Of a DNA stretch of 64,000 nt, positions 46,395 through 55,947 are shown piece after piece. The notes under the pieces are model-generated. The model was not told the origin of the DNA. It ran no database searches and saw nothing but the letters and a program-made list of their open reading frames with translations. The translations under genes were made by a program, and so were the position numbers. The stretch comes from Trebonia kvetii (GTDB lineage Bacteria > Actinomycetota > Actinomycetes > Streptosporangiales > Streptosporangiaceae), in NCBI RefSeq assembly GCF_007827045.1, contig NZ_RPFW01000007.1, forward strand, positions 62,001 to 126,000, given 5' to 3'. Each line of letters opens with the position of its first letter. Within the stretch, counting starts at the first letter, position 1.

Positions 46395-46916
46395 ATGGCT
46401 ACTACTGCGGACTTGCTTGCCGACGGGTTCGGCCGGATCAGGGAGAACGTCGCCGAGGTGCTCGACGGGCTGACTCCGTCCCAGCTCAGCAGCCAGCTCG
46501 ACGCCGAGGCCAACTCGGTCAGCTGGCTGATCTGGCACCTCACCCGGGTGCAGGACGATCACGTGGCCGCCGCGTTCGGCGTGACCCAGGTGTGGTCGGC
46601 CGACGGGTGGGCGCGACGGTTCGGGCTGCCGGCCGCCACCATGGACCACGGGTACGGGCAGACGCCGGAGCAGGTCGCCGAGTTCGCGAAGGCTACCGCG
46701 TCGGCGGAACTGCTCGGCGAGTACCACGAGGCGGTGCACGCGCAGACGATCAAGCTCCTCTCCCAGGTGTCCGACGCCGACCTGGACCGGATCGTTGACA
46801 AGCGGTGGACGCCGCCCGTGACGCTCGGCGTGCGGCTGGTCTCGGTGATGGACGATGACATGCAGCACGTGGGGCAGGCGGCGTTCGTGCAGGGAATCCT
46901 GCTGCGGCGCGGTTAG
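46395..46916 (+). CDS. DinB-superfamily (DUF664) protein
   Basis: The 173-residue four-helix protein has the metal His positions of the DinB/YfiT fold: LIWHLTRVQDDHVA (two His), and the C-terminal DDDMQHVGQAAFVQG. Many actinobacterial members are mycothiol-dependent transferases. The ATG at 46395 lies 7 nt after an AATAAT box, fitting a leaderless transcript; an ATG at 46386 overlaps the box. It converges with the methyltransferase gene, the stops overlapping by 3-4 bases. Confidence 0.85.
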   Translation: MATTADLLADGFGRIRENVAEVLDGLTPSQLSSQLDAEANSVSWLIWHLTRVQDDHVAAAFGVTQVWSADGWARRFGLPAATMDHGYGQTPEQVAEFAKATASAELLGEYHEAVHAQTIKLLSQVSDADLDRIVDKRWTPPVTLGVRLVSVMDDDMQHVGQAAFVQGILLRRG

Positions 46917-48196
46917 CTCGGGTCGGCGCAGATGAGGCCCCAGGGCTGGTTGTTAACCCTGGTGATTACTACCGTGGCGCGGGTTTTACCGGAGAGCTTG
47001 AGGCGGCGGCGGATCTGGTCGACGTCGCCCGCCAGGCCGCGGCGGCGGATGTCGACGGCGCCGATGCCGAGGTCGCGCAGGCGCTTCGCGAACTGCTTCT
47101 CGTGCCAGGGGGCCGAGTGCAGGACGCGGAGGGTGCGGGCGAACGGGGTGGCGACCAGGCGGTCCATGGTGAGGAACGCGATCTGCGGGTCGATCTTGGC
47201 GATGTCGCCGGCTGGGTTGCCCGCGAGGTCGCGCGCTAGGTCCTCGACCAGGCCGGCGCGGGTGACGGCCGGGTTCGGGTCGAGCAGGTACTCCCCCGGT
47301 TCGCGCAGCGGGACGGGGTCGCCTGGGTGCGGGAGAAGGGTGCCGGCGTGGGCCGGATGTCCGGGGGAGGCCGCGGCGAGCACGGTGGCGCGGCGCGCGG
47401 CGGGCCGGTGATCGCGCGCGGCCCCTGACGAAGCGGCTGGCCGGGCGGCCGCTAGGGCCGGGGACCAGAGGACAGCCTCCTTGAGGTCGCGGCCCTCCGC
47501 GATGAACTCGGCCTCCCAGCCCGGTGGGATCAGTTCCTCAGGGATGCCGGGCGCCGCCTTGACGCAGACGGCCTGGACCGTCTCGGTTAGCCGTGCGCAC
47601 CAGCCGAGCGGGGGCTCGGAGAAGCCGGCGCGGAACCTTTTTGCGCCGGCCGCCGAGGCGGTGCCCGGGCCGGAGCGGCGGGCCGGGTCGATGAAGACCG
47701 CGTCGATGCCGGTCAGCGGCACGTCCCTGACGTCGGCGACGACCGCGGTGACGCGGTCCGCCTCGCCGTAGACGGCGGCGTTGTGCAGGGCTAGGCGCGC
47801 GTGCGTCTCGTCGCGGTCAACGGCGACGACCTGAGTGCTTGATGCGAGGGCGATGAGGTCGCCGCCGATGCCGCAGCAGAGATCCGCGACGCGGATGTTT
47901 TCACCGAGGTCGGCGGCGGTGAGGCGGGCGGCTCGGTAGCGGGCGATCGCTTCCGATGACGACTGCTCGTAGCCGGCGCGGGTGAACAGCATGTCCGGCG
48001 CGCGGCTGAACTTGGCTTCCGCGGTCCTGCGCAGTTCTTGCTGTGCCATCGCCAGGGCGACCAGGTCCGCCGGGTACTCGCGGCGCAGCCGCTCAGCGAG
48101 CGCGAGATGGTTTCCTGCCCGGGTGGTTTCCAGGCGGGCGAGAAGCTCGCGGCCTTGCGGTGTGAGCAGGGCGGTCGGGTCGGCGGTCACCCGCAT
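46913..48196 (-). CDS. Class I SAM-dependent methyltransferase with THUMP-like C-terminus
   Basis: The 427-residue protein has a helical N-terminal part, a Rossmann methyltransferase core (VADLCCGIGGDLIALA is the SAM loop, VVAVDRDE the second acidic strand, AVFIDPARR the DPPY-like position) and a C-terminal THUMP-like region ending LKLSGKTRATVVITRVNN. The DPARR motif suggests nucleic-acid, perhaps rRNA, modification. The ATG at 48196 fits family length. It may share a promoter region with the divergent HExxH gene. Confidence 0.85.
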   Translation of the reverse strand: MRVTADPTALLTPQGRELLARLETTRAGNHLALAERLRREYPADLVALAMAQQELRRTAEAKFSRAPDMLFTRAGYEQSSSEAIARYRAARLTAADLGENIRVADLCCGIGGDLIALASSTQVVAVDRDETHARLALHNAAVYGEADRVTAVVADVRDVPLTGIDAVFIDPARRSGPGTASAAGAKRFRAGFSEPPLGWCARLTETVQAVCVKAAPGIPEELIPPGWEAEFIAEGRDLKEAVLWSPALAAARPAASSGAARDHRPAARRATVLAAASPGHPAHAGTLLPHPGDPVPLREPGEYLLDPNPAVTRAGLVEDLARDLAGNPAGDIAKIDPQIAFLTMDRLVATPFARTLRVLHSAPWHEKQFAKRLRDLGIGAVDIRRRGLAGDVDQIRRRLKLSGKTRATVVITRVNNQPWGLICADPS

Positions 48197-48292
48197 GAGG
48201 CTAGTGTCCCTGGCGGGGAGCCGAAGCCCGCAGCCGGACGAGTCCGTGAGAAGTAGCCTGGGTGAGGTAGCCCAGCGAGGCGGGAGGAGCAG

Positions 48293-49216
48293 GTGGAGGC
48301 GGAGCAGGATCAGCAGGCGGCGGAGCCGTCGGAGGAGCCGGTCGAGGCGGAGCAGGATCAGCAGGCGGAGGAGCCGGCGGAGGCGGACCAGGATCAGCGG
48401 GCGGATGGACCGCCGGAGACCTGGCAGGAGCACTGGTTCGACCATCGGCAGCTGCTGCGGCTGTCCTACAGCGACGACGACTGCGCGATCTACCTGGACC
48501 CGGACGTCCGGGCGGCCGAGGCCGGGTGGCTGCCCGCGTACATCGGGGCGGTCTGGCGGTACTCGAAGGCGACGTACGGGGAGGCGTTCGGGCCGGATGC
48601 GCGCATCTACTCCATCCATCACGCGGGGCGGCACGGCGGCGGGCACGCCGGGTACTACGTCAGCCCGGTGCACGATCATCACAACGTCAGCGACTGCGGG
48701 CTCGGCAGCTGGCGGCAATCCGACACGCTCGCGCCCGAACTGCCCTGCCATGAGATCGGGCACACCGTCGAGAGTGCCAACAACGGGCGCCATGGCTCCC
48801 CCGCCTATGAGATCTGGGGCGACAGCAAGTGGGCCGAGTTCTACATCTATGACGTGTACACCGCGCTTGGCATGACCAGCCACGCCAAGAGTGTCTACCG
48901 GCAGTTCATGGGCAACCGGGACGACTTCCCGCGGCGGGGCACGCGATGGTTCCGCGACTGGTTCTTCCCGCTGTGGCGAGAGTGCGGGCAGGCGGCGGTT
49001 ATGGACCGGTTCTTCCGGCTACTCGCCGCGCACTTCCCGTCTGATTCCGACGGTACATATGACCGGCGGATGAACTGGGGCGAGTACGTGCACTTCACCA
49101 GCGGCGCCGCCGGGGCGGACCTGTCTCGTCAGGCTTCCCGCGCGTTCGGCTGGCCGCGCGAGTGGACAGCGCAGCTCGAGGCGGCGCGCGACCAGTTCCC
49201 CGACGTGACGTACTGA
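48293..49216 (+). CDS. HExxH-containing zincin-like protein with acidic repeat leader
   Basis: The 307-residue protein is not one I can name. It has a metalloprotease-type HEIGH at residues 153-157 and a Trp-Ala-Glu at about 180-182 that could supply a third ligand (gluzincin-like spacing). There is no signal peptide, so it is probably cytoplasmic or released by another route. Residues 1-40 are three copies of a Glu-Ala-Glu-Gln-Asp-Gln-Gln-Ala unit encoded by 25-bp-like repeats. The GTG at 48293 has GGGAGGAG upstream. Aromatic residues are frequent in the C-terminal half. Confidence 0.75.
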   Translation: MEAEQDQQAAEPSEEPVEAEQDQQAEEPAEADQDQRADGPPETWQEHWFDHRQLLRLSYSDDDCAIYLDPDVRAAEAGWLPAYIGAVWRYSKATYGEAFGPDARIYSIHHAGRHGGGHAGYYVSPVHDHHNVSDCGLGSWRQSDTLAPELPCHEIGHTVESANNGRHGSPAYEIWGDSKWAEFYIYDVYTALGMTSHAKSVYRQFMGNRDDFPRRGTRWFRDWFFPLWRECGQAAVMDRFFRLLAAHFPSDSDGTYDRRMNWGEYVHFTSGAAGADLSRQASRAFGWPREWTAQLEAARDQFPDVTY

Positions 49217-49290
49217 CCTTTTTCGCGTTATTTGCCCTCTCGGGCGGCATTTCGCGGTTGACGATCACGTTTTCGAGGAACACCCTAAGT

Positions 49291-50199
49291 GTGAGCGTCG
49301 CCGACGTGACGCGCGCCGACCGCGCACTGCTCGGATCGGCGCTGGCCGCAGCCGAGCGCGGCTGGCACGTGTTCCCTTGTGTGGCGGATGGGAAGCGGCC
49401 AGCGTTGCGTGGCAACTGGCAGGAGATCGCCACTACCTCCCCGGCGCAGATCCGCGACTGGTGGTCGCGCGCACCGTTCAACATCGGGATCTCCTGCGGG
49501 CCGTCGCGGCTCGCCGTCATCGACCTCGACATGCCCCGGCCCGACATGGCCTGGGAGGACGCGGGCGACGGCACGCTGTTCCCGCTGTCCGGCGCGGACA
49601 TGCTGTCGATGCTCGCCAGGCAGCACAGGCAGCGGTACCCGGCGGGCACGTACGTGGTCGACACGCCGTCCGGCGGCTGCCACCTGTACTTCACCGCGCC
49701 AGCCGACCGGGTGAAGAACTCCGCGGGGTCGCTCGGGCCGCTCATCGACGTGCGCGCGGACGGCGGGTACGTGATCGGCGCGGGGAGCAGGATCGGCGGC
49801 AGGCCGTATGCCGCGCGCGGCGAACCGGCGCCCGCGCCGCTGCCGTCCTGGCTTGCTTTGCTGCTCAGAGACGATTACGCGCCGCCCGTGGTGCCCATGC
49901 CGCGGTTCCCCATCGAGGACGACCGCGCGCAGGGCAGGGCCTACGCGATGGCGGCACTGCGCGCGGAGACTGAGCAGGTCGCGGCGGCGCGGCCAGGCAC
50001 GCGCAACGACACGCTCAACCGCGCCGCGTTCAGCCTCGGGCAGCTCGTCGCCGCGGGGCTGCTGCCGCCGATCCCGGTGATCACCGGGCTGATCAGCGCG
50101 GCCGTGCATGCCGGGCTTTCCGAGTACGAGGCGTCACGCACCATCCGTTCCGGCCTGGCGGGCGGTGCGCGCAAGCCGCGCGGCTGGCAGCCGTCCTGA
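49291..50199 (+). CDS. Bifunctional DNA primase/polymerase (AEP prim-pol domain) protein
   Basis: The 302-residue protein is a stand-alone archaeo-eukaryotic primase-polymerase domain. GWHVFPC starts the fold, VIDLDMP (residues 77-82) gives the catalytic Asp pair, DTPSGGCHLYF (His131) is the nucleotide-binding His motif, and IDVRADGGYVIGAGS closes the site. Such proteins usually belong to phages, plasmids or AICE integrative elements and carry a helicase, absent here. The GTG at 49291 is used; the start context is weak. An element-derived origin is inferred. Confidence 0.85.
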   Translation: MSVADVTRADRALLGSALAAAERGWHVFPCVADGKRPALRGNWQEIATTSPAQIRDWWSRAPFNIGISCGPSRLAVIDLDMPRPDMAWEDAGDGTLFPLSGADMLSMLARQHRQRYPAGTYVVDTPSGGCHLYFTAPADRVKNSAGSLGPLIDVRADGGYVIGAGSRIGGRPYAARGEPAPAPLPSWLALLLRDDYAPPVVPMPRFPIEDDRAQGRAYAMAALRAETEQVAAARPGTRNDTLNRAAFSLGQLVAAGLLPPIPVITGLISAAVHAGLSEYEASRTIRSGLAGGARKPRGWQPS

Positions 50200-50344
50200 A
50201 TTTCGGATGGCGTTCCCCGGGGTCACGCGCGCTACGTGGCCTCGCGCTCGCGCCGCGGGTTGTCGTGCTAGCACCCGCGCGGCGGGGCGTCCGCGGCGGG
50301 ACAATCGCAGCACTGTTAGCGGGTGCGGGTAGGGGTGGGCGCTG

Positions 50345-52694
50345 ATGAGACCGGTGTGGTGGTGCGTTCGTGCTGGGCTCCGGCGGGACTGGCGCGGGCT
50401 TGCCGTGCTGACGCTGATCACGGCCATGATGGGGGCAGTGGTGCTCGCCGCACTGGCGGGCGCGCGCAGGACCGACACGGCGGTGACCCGGTTCCTGCAG
50501 TACGCGGGCCCGTTCCAGGGACAGGTGGCGGCCGACCCGGCCACGATGGACAAGATCGCCGCGCTGCCTGGCATCGCTTACGCACAGCAGGGCGCGTTCA
50601 TGCTGGCCTTCCCGGAGTCCGTCGACGGACGGACGGCGCCGGAGAGCCAGGTGATCACGGAGGCGACGATCACCCGCACACCGCAATCGCGGGCGATCAT
50701 CCTGGCGGGCCGGTTCCCGCTGCAGTCACGCGCGTACGAGGTGGCGCTCAACGAGTCGGCAGCCCAGGGACTGCACGCGCACATCGGGTCGGTGATCGGG
50801 ATGGCCGGGTACGCGCCGGACCAGGCCCAGCAGGCGCTGAGCGGCACCACGGTCCCGCCAAAGGCGGTCGGCAATGTCCTGGTGACCGGGATCGTCAGGC
50901 TGCCCACCGACCTAACCGACCTTCTCGACGCGCCCACCGACGTGACGTACTTCGGCCAGGGCGACATCCTCGCGCCGGCGGCGTTCTACCAGAAGTACGC
51001 GGCGACCGTCGGGAACTTCACGGGGATATCGTTCCAGCTCACGCGCGGCACGGCGGGCCTGGGGGCGTTCGAGGCCCAGGTGAAGCGCATCGCGGGCAGC
51101 GGCGCGCAGGTCGAACTCGGAGACGACAACTCCGCCGCCGGAGCCTTCGCACAGCGGGGAACGACGCTTGAGGCGCTCGCGCTCCTTGTGTTCGGCGTCA
51201 TCATGGCGCTCGCCGTGCTCGTGGTCGTGGGGCAGAGCCTCGTCCGCCAGGCGTAAGCCGCGGCGGGCGAGTTCCCCGCCCTGGCACCGGGCGCGCTTGT
51301 CGCCGCGGCCGGGATGGCGCTCGCGGTTCCCGGCGCCTACGCACTGTCGGTGTTCACGCCCATCGGGCTGGCACGGCGGGCGGAGGTCTCCCCCGGGTTC
51401 AGCTTCGACGCAGCGGTCGTGCTTGGCGGTGCCGCCGTGCTCGCGCTGCTGCTCGCCGGGCGGGTGGCGCTCGCGGCACCCCGCGCGGCGCGGGCGGGCA
51501 CTCGCGGTTCTCAGGGGGGCCTGTCCGGCGCGGACGGCGGGGTTGCTGACCGGCCGTTGGCTGTCGCCGGTCGCCGCGTCGGGAATACGGCTGGCATTCC
51601 AGCCAGGCCACGGCAGGGCGGCCGTTGCCGTGCGCCCCGCCATTGTCGGGATGGCGGCGGCGCTCGCTGCGGTGCTCGCCGCGCTCGTGTTCGGTTCCAG
51701 CGTGTCCCACGTCGTTGGCGATCCGGCGGTCGCCGGCTGGGACTGGGACGTGACGGTGGGCAACCCGCACTCCGCTGACGTCTACTCGCAGGCCGTGCCG
51801 CGACTGCGCGCGGACCGATTCGTCTCCGGGTTCACCGTGACGGCCATGGGCGACGCGGTGCTTGACGGCCGGGACGATGTCACCATCGTGGGCCTGCAGA
51901 ACGTCACCGGCCACGTGGTCCCGCCGGTGCTGGCTGGCCGGCTCCCGAGCGCGCCGGACGAGATCGCGCTCGGCGGCAGGGAACTGCGGGCGCTCGGCAA
52001 GAGCATCGGAGACACCGTGGCGGCCCACGGTCCGGACGGGCCGGTCGCCTTGCACATCACCGGAGAGGTGGTGCTGTCGCCGGAGATCACTAACGAGCAG
52101 ACTCAACTCGGCAGCGGTGGGGTGATGACGCTTGGCGGCGCGGACGCGCTGAGCGGGTCAATGCCGCCACGCAACGTGTTCCTCGTGGCGCTGCGCAAGC
52201 CGGTGCGTCCGGTGGCCATGGCGAGCCTGAAGCGGCAGTTCCCCGGCAGCGTGCTGTCATCCATCCCGCCGCCTGAGGTGCGGGACCTGTCGGGCGTCAG
52301 CGGCCTGCCGCTCGTCCTCGCCTTCGTGCTCATGGTGCTCGCCTCGGGCATCATCGCGCACACGCTGCTGACATCGGTGCGCAGGCGGCGCAGGGAACTG
52401 GCGGTGCTCAAGACGCTCGGGTTCGTGACCCGGCAGGTGCGGGCCACGGTGGCCTGGCAGGCGACCGCACTCGTCGGGGTCGGCCTGATCGTCGGGGTGC
52501 CGCTCGGGCTGCTGGCGGGCCGCTGGGCCTGGATCCTGTTCGCCGGCCAGGTCGCGATCGTGCCCGCCCCGGTCGTCTCGCCGCTGACGCTGCTCGCGGT
52601 GCCCGCTGTCCTCCTGCTCGCCAACGCGATCGCGGCGATTCCCGCCAGAGCCGCCGGGCGCACTCAGCCCGCCGTGATCCTCAGAACGGAGTAG
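50345..52694 (+). pseudogene. Broken FtsX-like ABC transporter permease
   Basis: The frame from 50345 codes a normal N-terminal membrane segment, a large outer domain and a second segment (LVFGVIMALAVLVVVGQSLVRQA), then meets TAA at 51254-51256. The same frame resumes at once with FPALAPGALVAAAGMALAVPGAY, so the stop replaced a sense codon, and a short stretch usually present there seems deleted. Near 51.5 kb the homology moves to another frame, which continues to 52694 with a second outer domain and three membrane segments (RRRRELAVLKTLGF is the FtsX-type cytoplasmic loop). No ATPase gene is adjacent. It is a pseudogene with at least two lesions. Confidence 0.88.
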
Positions 52695-52802
52695 CACAAC
52701 GCGTGCCATGAATGACATTCAGCATGAGGAATGATGGCACCGCCACTCCCCGAGGATTTCTTAATCTAACGGTCACGTTCCTATTGGTCCGGGGAACCGC
52801 CC

Positions 52803-52891
52803 TTTCACGGAAACGGCCTATTGCAAGCAATTCTTCGGATAACGCGGCCAGGCCGGGACGAGCTGAATTGGCTCAATTTAGTGCGCAAGTC
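52803..52891 (+). repeat. 60-bp repeat (copy 1) followed by TTAGTGCGCA motif 1
   Basis: 52803-52862 matches 56038-56097 at 59 of 60 positions; the block begins TTTCACGGAAACGGCC. The motif TTAGTGCGCAAGTC follows at 52878-52891. Its flank CAGCTGGGGT resembles the flank of motif 6 at 61.5 kb. Confidence 0.9.
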
Positions 52892-52916
52892 AGCTGGGGT
52901 TGATGGCGTCGAGGGC

Positions 52917-53060
52917 TTATCGGAGGTCGTCGGGGATGGGGTCGGCTGCGGTGATGACGTGCTGGCCGGCCTGGATCTGAATGGTGCGGCAGCGGCGACG
53001 GTGCGGACGAATTTCCTGATTGACCAGTAGCGAAGCGAGGACGTACGACCTTGCCCTGCG
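52917..53060 (-). pseudogene. Short C-terminal coding relic (RTIQI type, copy 1)
   Basis: The minus strand reads CRTIQIQAGQHVITAADPIP then DDLR and stop at 52917. A related but diverged end (RTIQIRADHHTVTAEDPLPP) occurs at 55697-55803. Both sit near TTAGTGCGCA motifs and share an upstream GACGTACG. They look like ends of one decayed gene family, perhaps of mobile origin; I cannot name it. Confidence 0.45.
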
Positions 53061-53216
53061 GCGAGCGAGCGTCGGCCACGCTGAGACAGCGAGGGAGGAC
53101 AGGTGGGCCCAATTCAAGGCGCCACCCGATCCCTCAGGTGGAGCCACTGCAGCCGCCAGGGTGGCGCCAAATGGAACCGCCCTAGCCGCGTAACCTGGAG
53201 GGGGGAGGGGTTCCGG

Positions 53217-54041
53217 ATGGCGGACAACTGGCTCCAGGATTCCACGGGACGCGCCAGGGCGCTGCTGATCGACACTTCGGTCCCGAACGCGGCCCGCGTC
53301 GCTGACTACCTGGTGGGCGGGCGGGACAACTTCGAGGCCGACCGCCGGGCCGTGCGGTTGCTGACCGCGGCCGCGCCGGTCATCGGCACCAGCTTTGCCG
53401 CGGCGTGCGCCTTCCACCAGCGCGCGGTGCGCTATCTGGTCGCCGAGGCCGGGATCAGGCAGTTCCTCGCCATCGGTACCAGCGCGACCCTGACGGGCAA
53501 TACCCATGAGGTCGCGCAGTCGCTGGCGCCGAAGTGCCGCGTCGTGTACGTGGACAGCGACCCGATGGTGCTGGCGCACGCCCGGGCACTGCTGACGTCC
53601 ACGCCCGACGGCGTGGTGGCCGCCGTGGACGCGGACGTGACCGATCCCCGTGCGATCGTCTCGGGCGCGGCCGAGACCCTGGACGTCGGCCGGCCGGTCG
53701 CGATCCTGCTGATGGCCACGCTCGGGTATGTCCTCGAGGACGCGGCAGCGGCCGAGATCCTGCTGACGCTGGCCGGGGCCGTGCCAGCCGGCAGTCATGT
53801 GGCGCTCTACCACCAGGCGAGCGACCTGGACCCGGCGATGGCCGTGACGACGCAGAGGTGGAACGCGTTGTCCGGCCAGCCGGTCACGCTCCGCTCCCGC
53901 GCGCAGCTCACCGCGTTGCTGGCCGGCCTCGAGCTGGTCCCGCCCGGGCTCGTCCCGGTCACCGACTGGCAACCCGCCCCAGACGATCCCCGCTTCGAGC
54001 GCGCTGTCCCGGTCTACGCCGCTGTAGCCCGCAAACCGTAG
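53217..54041 (+). CDS. SAM-dependent methyltransferase, DUF574 (SAV2177-like) family
   Basis: The 274-residue protein matches the actinobacterial DUF574 family: VPNAARVADYLVGGRDNFEADR near the start, FLAIGTSATLTGNTHEVAQSLAP for the SAM loop region, and VVYVDSDPMVLAHARALL as the acidic strand. In the GTSATLTGNTHE segment most relatives have a Gly-rich GTG(I/L)PT form, so the loop is slightly altered. The ATG at 53217 has GGGGAGGGG about 7 nt upstream. It is framed by TTAGTGCGCA motifs at 52878 and 54080, as a single-gene unit. Confidence 0.88.
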   Translation: MADNWLQDSTGRARALLIDTSVPNAARVADYLVGGRDNFEADRRAVRLLTAAAPVIGTSFAAACAFHQRAVRYLVAEAGIRQFLAIGTSATLTGNTHEVAQSLAPKCRVVYVDSDPMVLAHARALLTSTPDGVVAAVDADVTDPRAIVSGAAETLDVGRPVAILLMATLGYVLEDAAAAEILLTLAGAVPAGSHVALYHQASDLDPAMAVTTQRWNALSGQPVTLRSRAQLTALLAGLELVPPGLVPVTDWQPAPDDPRFERAVPVYAAVARKP

Positions 54042-54079
54042 CGTCCGCTTACGGCACCGGCCCACTCCACAGGCCATCG

Positions 54080-54167
54080 TTAGTGCGCAAATCCGCTCGC
54101 GAAAACCCGAGAACCAGCAGGTCAGCGCGACGCACCACCCCTGACTCTTATCAACTTAGTGCGCACC
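54080..54167 (+). repeat. 61-bp repeat (copy 1) with TTAGTGCGCA motifs 2 and 3
   Basis: 54080-54140 is identical to 55948-56008 and starts with the motif TTAGTGCGCAAATC. A further motif, TTAGTGCGCACC, stands at 54156-54167, giving two motifs 76 bp apart between the methyltransferase and exporter genes. Confidence 0.92.
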
Positions 54168-54200
54168 AGTTAGCCATGATGAACTCGTAGGGTTCAGTGT

Positions 54201-55430
54201 TCACGCCCTGCCGGGCGTACCTGGCTTAGCTCCGTGACCGCTTGGGCTGGGCAGATCCTGCTCGGCTGTCGTCTTGCGTTGCGCCGGAACGCCCGTGGGC
54301 CGTCCCGGCGGCGTTTTGGCGGTGCGCTTGGCGAGCAGGCCGGCGAGGAGCATGACGAGTACGCCGATCGCCACGCCGCACAGCGTCCACAGCAGCCGGT
54401 AGCCCTCGGCGCTGTAGTTGGTGGGCTGCGGAAGGTCGATCAGGGTCAGCACTCCCGCCGCGATGGCCGCGGTGTAGAGCGCGTAGTTCCAGAAGCGGAT
54501 CGCTACCCCGTGCATCAGCAGGACGATCGCGACCACTTCGAGTCCGATCGTGATCGAGAGCAGTCTGAGTCCGTGTTCGTTGGCGGGTATCAGCAGCAGC
54601 AGCGCGGCTGCGACGGCGCCGATCAGCGTGCCGGCCAGGCGCTGCACGGCGATGAGCGTGGCCTGCTGCAGGCTCGGCTTCATCGCGATCATGGCTGCGA
54701 TCGGCATCCAGTAGCCGTACGACAGGTTCAGTCCGAACGCGAGCGCGACGGTGCCGGCGATGACGAGGGCGCGGATCACCGCGAACATGACCACCGGCCG
54801 GGTCAGTGTCCGCCGCGAAGTGTCGCCTGGTATCTCCGCGATCGGCTGGGGCCGGTCCTGGCGCCCGCGGATCAGCCACTCGATGAACGTCGCCGCGATC
54901 CACAGCGCCGCGCCCCCGGTCCAGGCGAGCACCTGAGCCCAGGTGTAGCTGGTGATGCGGGATTGATGATGGAAGCTGAACGCGACCCCGAGGGCGACGA
55001 TGAACCAGATGTTGAGGAGCAGGGCCGCGACGAACCGGTGCACTCCGAACGTGACCGCCAGGCCGCCCGCCAGCGTGACCGCGAACGCCGCGAGCACCAG
55101 CCAGCCCCAGGCGTCCCCGCCGATGCCGAATCCCAGCGCGGTCAGCCCCGCGCCGATCAGCGCGAAGACGGCGATGCGCGACGCGCGCTGCCCGTAGCTG
55201 CCTCCCGGGTCGGCCAGCCACGCGCACAGCGCACCGAACAGCGCGCTGAGCAGGTACTGCTCGTACCCGATCGCCCAGAAGACGACCAGCGGCACCAGCG
55301 CGACGTCCAGGAACAGCACCGCCCGCGGCCAGTTGAGCCCTGCGGGGTTGAGCTCGAACACCTTCGACAGCCAGCTCACGATCTTCCTGCTGTGAACGGG
55401 CTGTCCTTCTCGTGCGCTTGCACTGGCCAT
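54201..55430 (-). CDS. FUSC-family membrane protein (aromatic acid exporter-like)
   Basis: The 409-residue protein has about 10 hydrophobic segments in two groups split by a cytoplasmic loop (FIEWLIRGRQDRPQPIAEIPGDTSRR), and the FUSC/ArAE marks YGYWMPIAAMIAMKPSLQQATLIAVQRLAGTLIGA. Such proteins are thought to export aromatic acids or other small compounds. The ATG at 55430 follows a GAGG site and is preferred to the longer frame. It is framed by TTAGTGCGCA motifs at 54156 and 55858. Confidence 0.88.
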   Translation of the reverse strand: MASASAREGQPVHSRKIVSWLSKVFELNPAGLNWPRAVLFLDVALVPLVVFWAIGYEQYLLSALFGALCAWLADPGGSYGQRASRIAVFALIGAGLTALGFGIGGDAWGWLVLAAFAVTLAGGLAVTFGVHRFVAALLLNIWFIVALGVAFSFHHQSRITSYTWAQVLAWTGGAALWIAATFIEWLIRGRQDRPQPIAEIPGDTSRRTLTRPVVMFAVIRALVIAGTVALAFGLNLSYGYWMPIAAMIAMKPSLQQATLIAVQRLAGTLIGAVAAALLLLIPANEHGLRLLSITIGLEVVAIVLLMHGVAIRFWNYALYTAAIAAGVLTLIDLPQPTNYSAEGYRLLWTLCGVAIGVLVMLLAGLLAKRTAKTPPGRPTGVPAQRKTTAEQDLPSPSGHGAKPGTPGRA

Positions 55431-55696
55431 GGTCGCCTCGCTCGCCTTAGTCGCCAGGCATGCCGCTCCGGTCTCGCGTTCTGCGATCGGGCCGGGATCG
55501 CGATGAAGTGACCTGCAGGTCCCGCGCGATCTCGCTGATATCGTCCCCGCGGGCGAACCTCCCGGATGCCTCCAGCCGCGGCCGCTCACGCCGCCGCTGC
55601 TGCCCGGCGGGCGTGCACCGCCCCTGTTGCGCATACCGCTTGCCCCGGTCCTACCCCGGCAACCACCCGGCGTCACCGCCTGCTCTCTGCGAGTTC

Positions 55697-55803
55697 AACT
55701 TGGTTAGTCACTTGGTGCCCGCAAGGGCGTCGCGCAGGCCCGGTGGCAACGGGTCCTCGGCGGTGACGGTGTGGTGGTCGGCGCGGATCTGGATGGTGCG
55801 GTA
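55697..55803 (-). pseudogene. Short C-terminal coding relic (RTIQI type, copy 2)
   Basis: The minus strand reads RTIQIRADHHTVTAEDPLPP then GLRDALAGTK and stop, with a stop codon just upstream, so only a tail remains. It is homologous to the relic at 52917-53060. The rest of the 55431-56190 gap holds only repeats and no intact gene. Confidence 0.45.
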
Positions 55804-55857
55804 AGGCAGTCTTCACGGAGCGGACGTACGCCACCAGACGAGACTACGAGCCACGGT

Positions 55858-55871
55858 TTAGTGCGCAAATC
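55858..55871 (+). repeat. TTAGTGCGCA motif 4
   Basis: TTAGTGCGCAAATC lies 55 bp beyond the coding relic and 90 bp before motif 5. Its right flank differs from the 61-bp block, so only the core is shared. Confidence 0.85.
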
Positions 55872-55947
55872 TGCCCACCACCACCGTCAACCCTGCAGCT
55901 CACAGCGCTACAACCGAGCGGGCCCCGACCCGGTGATAAAAGTCAGG

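Noticed and set aside
53103..53216. N-terminal extension of the DUF574 methyltransferase
   Set aside because: A strong GGGGAGGGG SD and the family start MADNWL place the start at 53217.
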